Position numbers and translations under genes: made by a program | The notes under the pieces: model-generated | The model's database searches: none | What the model saw: the letters and a program-made list of their open reading frames with translations, nothing else | Told to the model about the DNA's origin: nothing | Shown: positions 8,585-16,009 of the stretch, piece after piece | Layout: each line of letters begins with the position of its first letter | How positions within the stretch are numbered: position 1 is the first letter of the stretch | From: Opitutus sp. ER46 | GTDB taxonomy: Bacteria > Verrucomicrobiota > Verrucomicrobiia > Opitutales > Opitutaceae | Assembly: GCF_003054705.1 (NCBI RefSeq) | Contig: NZ_QAYX01000022.1 | Location: 248,001-312,000, forward strand | Direction: 5' to 3' | DNA length: 64,000 nucleotides

Positions 8585-9114
8585 TCATCGTCGCGTCAGC
8601 GCCGCGCGTGATTAGCCAGAACGGATGACGTCGTGCAACCCCGCACACGTGCCCCGTGCGACAGCCTACCTGCATTCGGGGCCGGGCGCTCTCCTGCTCG
8701 ATCTCTGCGCTCTCCGCGCGCTCCTGGCCAACCCCGCCACAAACTCTGCCACTGTATCCAGCCAATTACGTGGTCATTTCACGCGCCCGCCTCATCGATT
8801 CGCCGGATTCGGAGGGCCCGTTTTCGTGCCTCATTGTGCCTTTTGGTGGCCAACACTGCCTTTGCGATAGGCTGTTGGCGATAAGCGGTGGGCCTTGGGC
8901 TTCCGAACGGCCGACACGAATAGCCGATAACCAATACCTCACCATTTTGCGCCTTCTGCGCCTCTTTGCGGCCCCACCCAATCCGCCGCTCCCCGTTCTC
9001 CGTTCTCCGTCCTCCGTGGCCCGCGCCCCGTGGCGAAAAAGGCGCGCGGTTGGCGGAATTGGCGACTCGTAGTCTCGAAACTGCCACGTACTAAGGAGGC
9101 ATCCTTCGCTTTCC
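8585..9114. repeat. Gene-free region with composite word-repeat tract
   Basis: 530 bp without a supportable gene. From about 8816 to 9025 it holds several successive short-word tracts on the plus strand: TTCGTGCCTCATTGTGCCTT, then GCGATAGGCTGTTGGCGATAA, then TTTGCGCCTTCTGCGCCTCT, then CCGTTCTCCGTTCTCCGTCC. Each repeats its own word imperfectly two or three times. AAGGAGG at 9093-9099 precedes the next gene with rather long spacing. Confidence 0.5.
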
Positions 9115-10611
9115 ATGCCGTCCCTCCCCGACTCCTCCGCCCACCTGCCCGCTTCCCCGTCCGGCCTGACCGCCTCGCGCCGCCAGTTCGTCCAGTTCGG
9201 TCTCGCCGCCGCCGGCGTGCTCGCCTTCCTGCCGCGCCGCGGGCTCGCCGCCGAGTTGCTCCAGTCCGGCGAACTGCCCGACCTCGGCCGGCTCCGGCCG
9301 CGTCACGCGCGCGACATCACGGCTTCCCCGCTCTCCATCGGTTTCGAGACGCTCGACCGCTACCAGTTCGATCCGACGCGCACGTACGCGCATCTCGGCA
9401 AGCTCGGTGTGAAGTGGGCCCGCGCCCAAACCGGCTGGGCCCGCTGCGAGTCCGAAAAGGGCAAATACGACTTCCGCTGGCTCGACGAGATCGTCGACGG
9501 CCTCCGCGCCGAAGGCATCGAGGCGTGGTTCAATCTCGGTTACGGCAACCAGCTCTACACCAAGGACGCCCCCGATGTCTCCGCCGTGGGCTTCGCTCCG
9601 ATCTTCACACCCGAGGCGCGCGCCGGCTGGATCGCCTTCGTCGACGCCCTCGCCGCTCACTTCGCCACCCGCGTCAAGAAGTGGGAGATCTGGAATGAGC
9701 CCAACGGGAAGAAATTCTGGCGGCCGCAACAGCCAGACGCGGCCGGCTACGTCGAGTTGGTCAAGCTCACCGCGCCGGTCATCCGCAAACGCATCCCGGA
9801 CGCGACGCTCATCGGGCTCGCCCAGTTCGGCTGCAAGATGGAGTACACGCAGAAGGCCCTCGCGGCCGGCCTCGCCGACCACGTCGACCGGATTTCCTTC
9901 CACCCGTACGGCGCGCTGCCGGAACGCTGCGAGTCCTACGTTGCCCAGGTGCGCCAGCTCCTCGGCCCGAAGTACGGCCAGGTGAAACTCTGGCAGGGCG
10001 AGTGCGGCGCCGCGTCCGATCCCGCGACCGAGAGCGGCACGAACAAGCAGGGCCAGAAGTGGAACGAGGAACTGCAGGCCAAGTGGCTTCTGCGCCGCAT
10101 CCTCACCGACCTCCGGCTCGAGATCGAGGTCACCTCCTACTTCACGACGGTCGACCTCACGAAGTACAACTGGGGCGACGGCAAATCCAACCACGCCCAG
10201 TCGTTCGGCGTGCTGCGCGGCAAGGACTACAGCCCAAAACCGTCGTACTTCGCGTATCAGACGCTGTGCACGCTCATCGACGCCGACTCGCACTTGAACT
10301 CGAGCCTGGAAGTGCGGCCCGCCGCGATGGACGAACATTTCCGTTCGGTCGGCTTCACACGCCAGGGCAAGGCCCTCTTCGCGTATTGGTCCGCCACCGA
10401 AATTCTCGACCAGGTGGCGCCGAAACAAACGTCGCTGCGGCTGCAGACGCCCGCGGGTTCGACAATCGAGAATCCTGTCATGGTCGATCCGCTCACGCAG
10501 CGCGTGTACGCGCTGAAAGGCCGTGCGGCCGATGGCGCTCTCACACTCGCCGACATGCCGTTGCGCGATTACCCGCTGATCATCGCCGATCGCAGCATCG
10601 TGCCTGTATGA
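9115..10611 (+). CDS. Secreted clan-A glycoside hydrolase (GH39/GH5-like)
   Basis: 498 residues. A twin-arginine-like signal (SRRQFVQFGLAAAGVLAFL, about residues 22-40) indicates export. The mature protein is a TIM barrel of the clan GH-A type: WEIWNEPNGKKFW carries the acid/base glutamate at about E195, and KLWQGECGA carries the nucleophile at about E296. DRISFHPYGALPE between them is also typical of GH39-like enzymes. The C-terminal part (after about residue 400) forms a beta-rich domain (LRLQTPAGSTIENPVMVDPL). Family-level substrate cannot be stated; a beta-xylosidase or related exo-enzyme is possible. The gene stands alone, followed by two tandem hairpins. Confidence 0.85.
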   Translation: MPSLPDSSAHLPASPSGLTASRRQFVQFGLAAAGVLAFLPRRGLAAELLQSGELPDLGRLRPRHARDITASPLSIGFETLDRYQFDPTRTYAHLGKLGVKWARAQTGWARCESEKGKYDFRWLDEIVDGLRAEGIEAWFNLGYGNQLYTKDAPDVSAVGFAPIFTPEARAGWIAFVDALAAHFATRVKKWEIWNEPNGKKFWRPQQPDAAGYVELVKLTAPVIRKRIPDATLIGLAQFGCKMEYTQKALAAGLADHVDRISFHPYGALPERCESYVAQVRQLLGPKYGQVKLWQGECGAASDPATESGTNKQGQKWNEELQAKWLLRRILTDLRLEIEVTSYFTTVDLTKYNWGDGKSNHAQSFGVLRGKDYSPKPSYFAYQTLCTLIDADSHLNSSLEVRPAAMDEHFRSVGFTRQGKALFAYWSATEILDQVAPKQTSLRLQTPAGSTIENPVMVDPLTQRVYALKGRAADGALTLADMPLRDYPLIIADRSIVPV

Positions 10612-10656
10612 TTTCGCGCGGTGCGCGAAATCATCACCGCCCGCGCAACGCGGGCG
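10609..10656 (+). terminator. Tandem hairpins at the glycosidase stop codon
   Basis: The TGA stop is part of a perfect 11-bp stem (TGATTTCGCGC, loop GGT, GCGCGAAATCA, 10609-10633). A second perfect stem follows directly (CGCCCGCG, loop CAA, CGCGGGCG, 10638-10656). There is no T-run, so this is either an unusual terminator or a mRNA 3'-end stabiliser. Confidence 0.5.
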
Positions 10657-10888
10657 GGATTGAAGGGCGGAATTCTTGTGCGCGAAACCGTGCAGGGATT
10701 TGCGGAGATTCGCAGAAATCCGAACGGAGTTTCGAAGACGATTCCGGAGGCTCTGATTCAAAAACGCGGCGAGTTTGAGCGGAGCCGCGAAGAAGCCGGT
10801 TCGATCTTGATGAACCCAGCCGCGATTTGCCGTGGATTCCTTCCGCATTCCAACAAGGAGGCAGTAGAAATGCCGCGCCTTCCTTCCG

Positions 10889-10992
10889 CGAGTATCCGGA
10901 CATTATCGCGCGAGTATCCGGACATTATGGCGGAGTATCTGGACATTATTCCGCAATTAATTGCACCATAGGCGGTAATAATTGCAGCCATC
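10889..10992 (+). repeat. Triple TATCCGGACATTAT iteron element, copy A
   Basis: Three direct units of AGTATCCGGACATTAT start at 10891, 10913 and 10934 (spacing 22 and 21 bp); the third unit reads TATCTGG. After a 31-bp spacer comes AATTGCAGCCATCG. A second copy at 59790 has the same order, the same third-unit variant and the same spacer length. No transposase is adjacent. It could be a solo transposon end of the IS21-like multiple-repeat type, a MITE, or an operator array before a promoter. Confidence 0.75.
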
Positions 10993-11228
10993 GTACCCTA
11001 TGGGTCCTCGGTCTGCGTCACGCGAGCGTGGAGGCGCAACCAACTCAGTCGAAACGAGGGCGCGCAAGGGGCGCCTCAGGGGCTCTCGCGCGCGCCCCAT
11101 GGGGCGGAAAGGGGCAACCCATGCGCCTCGGTCCCGCGCCCAAACTGCAGCAGATGGGCGGGCTTGCCTGCAAATCCAGCGCCGCTTTTACGCCGGCGCG
11201 CCCACCGCCGAAATCCCTCCCCCACCTT

Positions 11229-11259
11229 CTCTCGTTTTTGCGCCGCGCAAAAACGAGAG
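11229..11259. repeat. Perfect 14-bp palindrome
   Basis: CTCTCGTTTTTGCG, loop CCG, CGCAAAAACGAGAG. The stem contains internal T and A runs, so it could act as a hairpin on either strand. It lies about 60 bp before the small ORF at 11318. Confidence 0.6.
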
Positions 11260-11317
11260 CCTCAAAACGAAAGTGGCGAATCGGGTTCGAATGTGCACGT
11301 TCGCCCGGTTCGTCGCC

Positions 11318-11560
11318 ATGCGTTCCCAAAGACTCACTCCTCGCGTCAGAGAAGCCCTGCGCCAACTCGCTGCCGGGCCGCAGGACATGCGCGACGACGC
11401 GCTGCACGCCTTGATCAACGACGAGATGCGCAAGCTCCCCATCGACGAGATCGAGTTTGTCCGCGATCGCGTGCGCTACACCTGCCCGCCCGGTCCAATG
11501 GTGCAGTCCGTCGTCCTCATGTTGAACGGCCTCATCGATCTGAAGCGGCTCGGGCTCTGA
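11318..11560 (+). CDS. Small hypothetical protein (80 residues)
   Basis: From the ATG at 11318 the protein starts MRSQRLTPRVREALRQLAAG and continues as a compact charged helical protein (DALHALINDEMRKLPIDEIE, then VRDRVRYTCPPGPMVQ). Composition is protein-like and unlike the shadow frames. An alternative ATG in the same frame at 11291 would add nine residues. I do not recognise a family. It lies between the iteron element and the first copy of the palindromic repeat, in accessory-looking DNA. Confidence 0.5.
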   Translation: MRSQRLTPRVREALRQLAAGPQDMRDDALHALINDEMRKLPIDEIEFVRDRVRYTCPPGPMVQSVVLMLNGLIDLKRLGL

Positions 11561-11650
11561 GCCGGCCGTTCAGATCCGTCCGCCACCTTCTTCACCTCGT
11601 GTGCGTGTGCTTCGGAGTCTGTGGCTCGAATCCAAAGACCCAGACTCCCG

Positions 11651-11756
11651 ATCCATTCTACAGGAGGCAACAGAGGCAAGGGAGGGCTTCAGGCCGCGGA
11701 GGATCAAACTCGAATCGGCCGCTCTGTTACCTCCCTTACCTCCTGTGGAGCGCCTT
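11651..11756. repeat. Palindromic repeat family, gene-less copy
   Basis: Left arm near 11658 reads TACAGGAGGCAACAGAGGCA followed by AGGGAGG; the right arm near 11722 reads CTCTGTTACCTCCCTTACCT followed by CCTGTGG, in inverted orientation. The same words build the two larger repeats at 13085 and 13839. The remainder of 11561-11890 holds no gene. Confidence 0.7.
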
Positions 11757-11851
11757 GGAGAAAGCTGAGGTACAAGCGTGACTCAGTTTTCGACCGCATG
11801 AAGGCAGAATGCGGTGGACGTTGCAGGTCCACAGCCCAGCGGAGCGCGGTC

Positions 11852-11882
11852 TCAGCCCACTCTCACTCTCACTTTCACTCCA
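11852..11882. repeat. Short CTCTCACTTTCACT word tract
   Basis: CCCACTCTCACTCTCACTTT directly downstream of the URO-D-like gene's stop. A related tract sits after the permease gene near 47260. It is a short iterated word with no known function. Confidence 0.4.
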
Positions 11883-11890
11883 CCGGCCAT

Positions 11891-12931
11891 TTAGTGCCGT
11901 GTTTCCTGCAGCGCCTTGAGCACCACGGCCATCGAGGTGCGCCAGTTCTCGGGATACTGTTCGGAAACTTCGAAGGCCAGTCGGCGGCCATCGGGCGCGG
12001 CTTCCGCGGCGCGTTTCAGCACAAGCTCACGCAGTTGCGCCTCCGGCAGCTCGTAGCAGCCGACGTTGATGTTCGACCAGAACAGCTTGTTCGGCCACGC
12101 GGCTCGCGCTTCGGCCAGAGTCAGATCGCCTTCCGGCGGCGGCGTCAGCGACTCGATCAGGTCAATCGGCGCCTGCGCGATCAGATCACGACAGACCGCC
12201 AGTTGGCCGTCGTAGTGGCAGCCGATGAGTTTTCCGGCGGCATGCAGAATGGGGAAACACTCCTCGTAAACCGGCACATGAAACTCGGCGTAGCGCTTCG
12301 GCCCGAGCGTGTTCGCCATGAAATTCTCGAGGTTTGAGAGGTAGCGCCCCGGCCCTTTCGCCACCACCTCGCTGATCTGCCGGAACTGCTTCAACAGCGC
12401 CGCGTACAGCAGCCGCACCTCCTCCTCGAGTTCGATCAGGTGGAAGCTGAAGTTCTCCAGCCCGGCGAGGTCGACCTGGATCTGCTGCAGCGGCGTCCGC
12501 CACAGCTCCGGGATCGCGATGCCGTACGGCGGCAGCGCGTCCGCCTGCGCCTGGTACGCTGCATATGCGGGCAGGATGTCCGTGTGCTCCACGATGTACG
12601 CCATCACCCGGTAATCCTCCGGCGTTTCCAGGAAGTACTTCTGGCGCCAGCCGTTTTCAAAGGTCGTGTACACCTCGCCGATCGGCGTCTTCCGGGTGAG
12701 CCGCCGAAGCGTCTTCCCGCCTTCCTCCCAGGTGCGGTCGTCCGTCTCGACGCCGCGCATCCGCATCTCGAACGAGCGCAGGTACCAGGTGACGCCCAGT
12801 CCGAGGTCGTAGAGCGGCTGCCAACCGGGGTCTTTGCAGGTGTGCCGCCACTCGTTCCAGTAGATCGTGTACGGGATCTGATCCGGGCGTTCACCGCTCC
12901 AAAAGGCATCAATGCGCTCGCGAATGTTCAT
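11891..12931 (-). CDS. Uroporphyrinogen decarboxylase (URO-D) superfamily protein
   Basis: 346 residues from the ATG at 12931 (MNIRERIDAFWSGERPDQIP). The N-terminus and the overall plan match the URO-D/cobalamin-independent methyltransferase-like TIM barrels found in heterotrophs rich in glycosidases, not the HemE enzyme of haem synthesis. Visible parts are IPYTIYWNEWRHTCKD near 20, a central helical region, and the C-terminal barrel strands GKLIGCHYDGQLAV, DLIESLTPPPEGDLTL and KLFWSNINVGCYELP. Conserved His/Asp/Glu in these strands may bind metal or substrate. No cofactor-binding partner gene is adjacent; function is unknown, possibly methyl transfer or demethylation. An upstream in-frame ATG at 12979 gives an unlikely Gly-rich leader. 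Confidence 0.75.
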   Translation of the reverse strand: MNIRERIDAFWSGERPDQIPYTIYWNEWRHTCKDPGWQPLYDLGLGVTWYLRSFEMRMRGVETDDRTWEEGGKTLRRLTRKTPIGEVYTTFENGWRQKYFLETPEDYRVMAYIVEHTDILPAYAAYQAQADALPPYGIAIPELWRTPLQQIQVDLAGLENFSFHLIELEEEVRLLYAALLKQFRQISEVVAKGPGRYLSNLENFMANTLGPKRYAEFHVPVYEECFPILHAAGKLIGCHYDGQLAVCRDLIAQAPIDLIESLTPPPEGDLTLAEARAAWPNKLFWSNINVGCYELPEAQLRELVLKRAAEAAPDGRRLAFEVSEQYPENWRTSMAVVLKALQETRH

Positions 12932-13084
12932 GGGGAAGAAACTGCCCCAGCTTCTCCCGCCCTTCCCCGCCCCGTGCAAACCCGCCGCCGACTGACGGTA
13001 CGGCAGCCCTCGCGGGTGAGCCTCAAGAAACGTCCGGCGCTGGTTGCGCTCTCGTCAGCGCTCATAGTTTTCCCCTGCCTCAAA

Positions 13085-13255
13085 CCTCCCTTGCCTCTGT
13101 TGCCTCCTGTAGAACGGATTGGTGCTTTGGCTATCCGGGGCCCGGAACTCCAAGGCATTTTACAGGAGGCAAGGGAGGCAACAGAGGGCCCGATCCGAGG
13201 CGCGACCCTGCCTCAAACCTCCCTTGGCTCTGTTACCTCCTGTAGAACGGATCGA
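13085..13255. repeat. Compound palindromic repeat, left flank of GxxExxY gene
   Basis: Three arms: CCTCCCTTGCCTCTGTTGCC (13085), an inverted arm TACAGGAGGCAAGGGAGGCA (13161), and CCTCCCTTGGCTCTGTTACC (13218), the outer ones ending in CTGTAGAACGGAT. The copy at 13839-14010 has the same order, spacing and core (for example CCAAGGCATTT and CGATCCGAGGCGCGA), so the two are direct repeats that differ at scattered positions. Confidence 0.8.
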
Positions 13256-13327
13256 GTACGCGTGGTTTTTACGCTTATACTTCGTACATTCTTGATAACT
13301 TCTTTGGATGACGGATGCTCTCAGGCC

Positions 13328-13789
13328 ATGCATCCTCTATACCCCAAGGCCGCCTCCTTGACTCATGGTATTATTGCCGCGGCGATCGAAGTTCATCGGG
13401 ACAAGGGACCTGGGCTCATCGAATCAATCTACGAGTGGGCGTTGGGCCACGAACTCAACCTGCAGGGGCTTGCCTTTGATGAGCAGCGGGAGGTTCAGGT
13501 CAGATACAAGCAGTTCGTTCGCCGCGATCCGCTGCGCTTTGATGTGCTCGTAGAGAAGTGTGTTTTGGTCGAGGCGAAGTCAGTCGAACGTGTTCTGCCG
13601 GTGCACCGCGCGCAGCTCTTGAGCTATATGAAACTTCTCGATGTACCCCTCGGGCTGCTGATCAACTTCAACGTGACTCGGCTGACTGAGGGCGTGAGCC
13701 GCCTCATGCTCCCCGGTGCCAACCTGGACGCCGCAGGGCTGGAACGTTTGCAGGCAGAGAAGCGGCAAAACACCTGGCGAGGGAGATAG
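13328..13789 (+). CDS. GxxExxY protein, PDDEXK-like nuclease fold
   Basis: 153 residues. The family-naming motif is present as GLIESIYE (G29, E32, Y35), preceded by AAIEVHRDKGP. Residues 70-84 read RFDVLVEKCVLVEAK, giving D72, E82 and K84, the D...ExK signature of the PDDEXK nuclease-like fold to which this family (PDDEXK_3) is assigned. The C-terminus ends in a basic tail. The upstream 70 bp are AT-rich compared with the neighbours. The gene sits exactly between two direct copies of a roughly 170-bp palindromic repeat, which suggests it moves with, or acts on, that repeat. The longer frame to 12440 is an antisense shadow of the URO-D gene. Biochemical function of the family is not established. 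Confidence 0.9.
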   Translation: MHPLYPKAASLTHGIIAAAIEVHRDKGPGLIESIYEWALGHELNLQGLAFDEQREVQVRYKQFVRRDPLRFDVLVEKCVLVEAKSVERVLPVHRAQLLSYMKLLDVPLGLLINFNVTRLTEGVSRLMLPGANLDAAGLERLQAEKRQNTWRGR

Positions 13790-13838
13790 ATGAGAACACA
13801 GGAACCGCAGCGTTCCGAGGTTTGGGCTCCAATCCGGA

Positions 13839-14010
13839 CCTCCCTTGCCTCCGTTCCCTCCTGTAAAATGGATCGGTGGTTTGGGTATCCGAGCCCCGGA
13901 TTTCCAAGGCATTTCTACAGGAGCTAAGGGAGGCAACAGAGGGGCCGATCCGAGGCGCGATCCCTGCCTAAACCTCCCTTGCCTCTGTTACCTCCTGTAG
14001 AACGGATCGG
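13839..14010. repeat. Compound palindromic repeat, right flank of GxxExxY gene
   Basis: Same structure as 13085-13255: CCTCCCTTGCCTCCGTTCCC, then inverted TACAGGAGCTAAGGGAGGCA, then CCTCCCTTGCCTCTGTTACC ending in CTGTAGAACGGATCG. It ends about 10 bp before the stop of the beta-helix gene. Confidence 0.8.
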
Positions 14011-14020
14011 GTTCGCGGCT

Positions 14021-15985
14021 CTACTTGCGCGGGGTGTCGACGGTGCGGGGCTCGGGGTCGGCGGGGACCAAGTCCTTGAAGGCCGCCTGCACTCCCGCGC
14101 GGCGCTTGATCTCCGGGGAGACCTGCGGGCCGTTGTTCTCCCAGACGTTCCCCGGGCCGTTGGCGTTCTGCAGGAACTTGTCCTCCGGGCACCAGTTGTC
14201 GCGCACGGTCACGTTTGAAGAACCCTCATCCGTGTAGAGGTAGAACCAGTGGTTGGGGCGGTCGACGTAACGGCTGATCACGATCTCATCCACGACGTTC
14301 TCCGTCACCCGCGTGCCTGCCTGCGCCGACAGCGTGTACACGCCGCCGATATCGCAGAGCCGCGTCGCCACGCGTCGGATACGATTCGCGTGCACGCGGT
14401 TGTCCCGCGAGGCGTTCACCGTCTTCGTCCAGCCCCAGCCCACGCTGATCCCCGTGTAGGAGCTGTCCGCAATGTCGTTGTGCTCGATGGCGATCTCCCG
14501 GGCGTATCCGGAGCCGATGGCCACGCAGCCCCAGTCGACGTTCGCGGTGTCGCGCAGCACGTTGTTCGCGATCCGCACGCGCGCGACCACCACGCGGTCG
14601 TCCTGCGGCGCGTACGGCACATGCGTCTCCACCCCACCCTCCTGGAACGAGCCGAGTTGGATGCCGTTGCCGCCGACGTCGGTGAACCGGCACCCCTCGA
14701 CCAGCGCGTCCTGCACGCCGTCCACAAGGTCCAAGGCCGAAGCCGCGGTGTGCCTGAACTCGCAGCGCAGGAAGCCGACGTGCCGCGCGCCGCTGACCGC
14801 GACCGCGGCGGGAATCCGCTCGATCCACGCCTGGTTCTCGAGGCTCTTCTTGTCGGGCGTGCCCGGCGGATTGATGCCGTACGCCTCGACGATCGGCATG
14901 CCGGCCTGCAGCGGGACATGCCCGGAGCGGTTCGGCTCGAGCCAGCTCGAATGCGCAAACCCGACGTTGCGGAAGTACACGTGCTCGACGGGACGATCGA
15001 GGGTGCCGAGCACGCGCACCAGTTGCTCCAGCACCGGCACCGTCACCTCATCGCGCGCCGGGTCCTGGCCGCGCTCGGGCCAGTAATAGATCCGGCCATT
15101 CGCCGGGTCCTGAAACCACTCGCCCGGCGCATCCAGGAACTCGATCGCGTTGGCGAGATGGAAGGCGCCGCCGCCCTCCGGCGGCAGGATCGGCTGCGGC
15201 CAGGGATGCTGAAACTCGCGCGCACTCTCCGGCGCCATGAAGGTCACCTTCGCCGTCTCGCCGGTCACGGTGAGCGCCTTCACCCGCAGGAATGCCACCT
15301 CCCACTGCTGGGCCACGACCATCTCCAGCGCCCCAGGGCCGCGCAGGCCGGACACCAGTGTTGCCGGGATGGTGGCGAACTGCTCCTTGCGATCCCAGCC
15401 CACGAGCTGGCTCATCTCGCCACCGTTCGGCGTGCGTGCGCGCGTGGCGCGGCTGCCCTTTACCCAAAGATCGCGCAGCGCGAGCGGTCGGCCGCCGAGC
15501 TTCGGCGCCTCCGCCACCCACACCTGGCCGCGCGCCGCCGTCGGGAGACCTTCCACGGCTTCCGCCTTGGTCCAGCCGCCCACTGGCACCCCGCCGCTCA
15601 ACCAGGCCTGTTCACCTACTGCCGACTCGAAGATCGTCGGAGCCACCGCGGTCGCGGTGTCCTCCACCCGCACAAATAGTGGCTCCGCCAATTGGTACAC
15701 CCCGCCGCGCAGGATGATCCGCCCGCCTTCCGCGACCTTCGCGTCGTTGAGTCGACGCAGCTCCCGCACCTTGCGCAGGGCCATGCCGGGCGAGGCCAGC
15801 GGCTGCTCGCGCGTGCCGTCGGCCCGATCGTTGCCGTCCGGCGCCACCCAGAACTCCGCCGGCGCCGCGAACCCCGTGGCCGTCACGAGCGCCAGGCCGA
15901 GGCCCGCCAACCACCCCCGCCAGATTTGGGGCGGCCGCACGCCGGGCCGCCGGGAGCAGGAGTCAGGTCGAGAATGCGTCGTCAT
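14021..15985 (-). CDS. Secreted right-handed parallel beta-helix protein (GH141-like)
   Basis: 654 residues with a signal peptide (LAGLGLALVTATGFAAPAEF near residue 27). The mature start, FWVAPDGNDRADGTREQPLA, is the common opening of secreted beta-helix enzymes. Many short turns rich in Asn and Val follow (for example VEGCRFTDVGGNGIQLGSF, AIEHNDIADSSYTGISVGWG, VTENVVDEIVISRYV), the pattern of right-handed parallel beta-helix coils. Architecture and length agree with GH141, which includes alpha-L-fucosidases acting on rhamnogalacturonan-II and xylanases, but a polysaccharide lyase or epimerase-like enzyme cannot be excluded. It is the last gene of a ten-gene co-oriented cluster, 24 bp after the GH106 gene. 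Confidence 0.78.
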   Translation of the reverse strand: MTTHSRPDSCSRRPGVRPPQIWRGWLAGLGLALVTATGFAAPAEFWVAPDGNDRADGTREQPLASPGMALRKVRELRRLNDAKVAEGGRIILRGGVYQLAEPLFVRVEDTATAVAPTIFESAVGEQAWLSGGVPVGGWTKAEAVEGLPTAARGQVWVAEAPKLGGRPLALRDLWVKGSRATRARTPNGGEMSQLVGWDRKEQFATIPATLVSGLRGPGALEMVVAQQWEVAFLRVKALTVTGETAKVTFMAPESAREFQHPWPQPILPPEGGGAFHLANAIEFLDAPGEWFQDPANGRIYYWPERGQDPARDEVTVPVLEQLVRVLGTLDRPVEHVYFRNVGFAHSSWLEPNRSGHVPLQAGMPIVEAYGINPPGTPDKKSLENQAWIERIPAAVAVSGARHVGFLRCEFRHTAASALDLVDGVQDALVEGCRFTDVGGNGIQLGSFQEGGVETHVPYAPQDDRVVVARVRIANNVLRDTANVDWGCVAIGSGYAREIAIEHNDIADSSYTGISVGWGWTKTVNASRDNRVHANRIRRVATRLCDIGGVYTLSAQAGTRVTENVVDEIVISRYVDRPNHWFYLYTDEGSSNVTVRDNWCPEDKFLQNANGPGNVWENNGPQVSPEIKRRAGVQAAFKDLVPADPEPRTVDTPRK

Positions 15986-16009
15986 GTGAGTCTGGTCTCC
16001 GGTTTCCGG

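Noticed and set aside
10621-10971. 116-residue plus-strand frame over the iteron element
   Set aside because: It runs through the repeat units and hairpins, has no ribosome site and its sequence simply translates the repeats.
10889-10992. CRISPR-like array
   Set aside because: Only three units with 5-6 bp between them, no variable spacers of CRISPR length and no cas genes.
11891-12931. HemE uroporphyrinogen decarboxylase
   Set aside because: The N-terminus and region order fit the divergent URO-D superfamily group, and no other haem genes are near.
14249-15679. Plus-strand frame opposite the beta-helix gene
   Set aside because: Arg/His-rich shadow with no motif; the opposite strand gives the beta-helix pattern.
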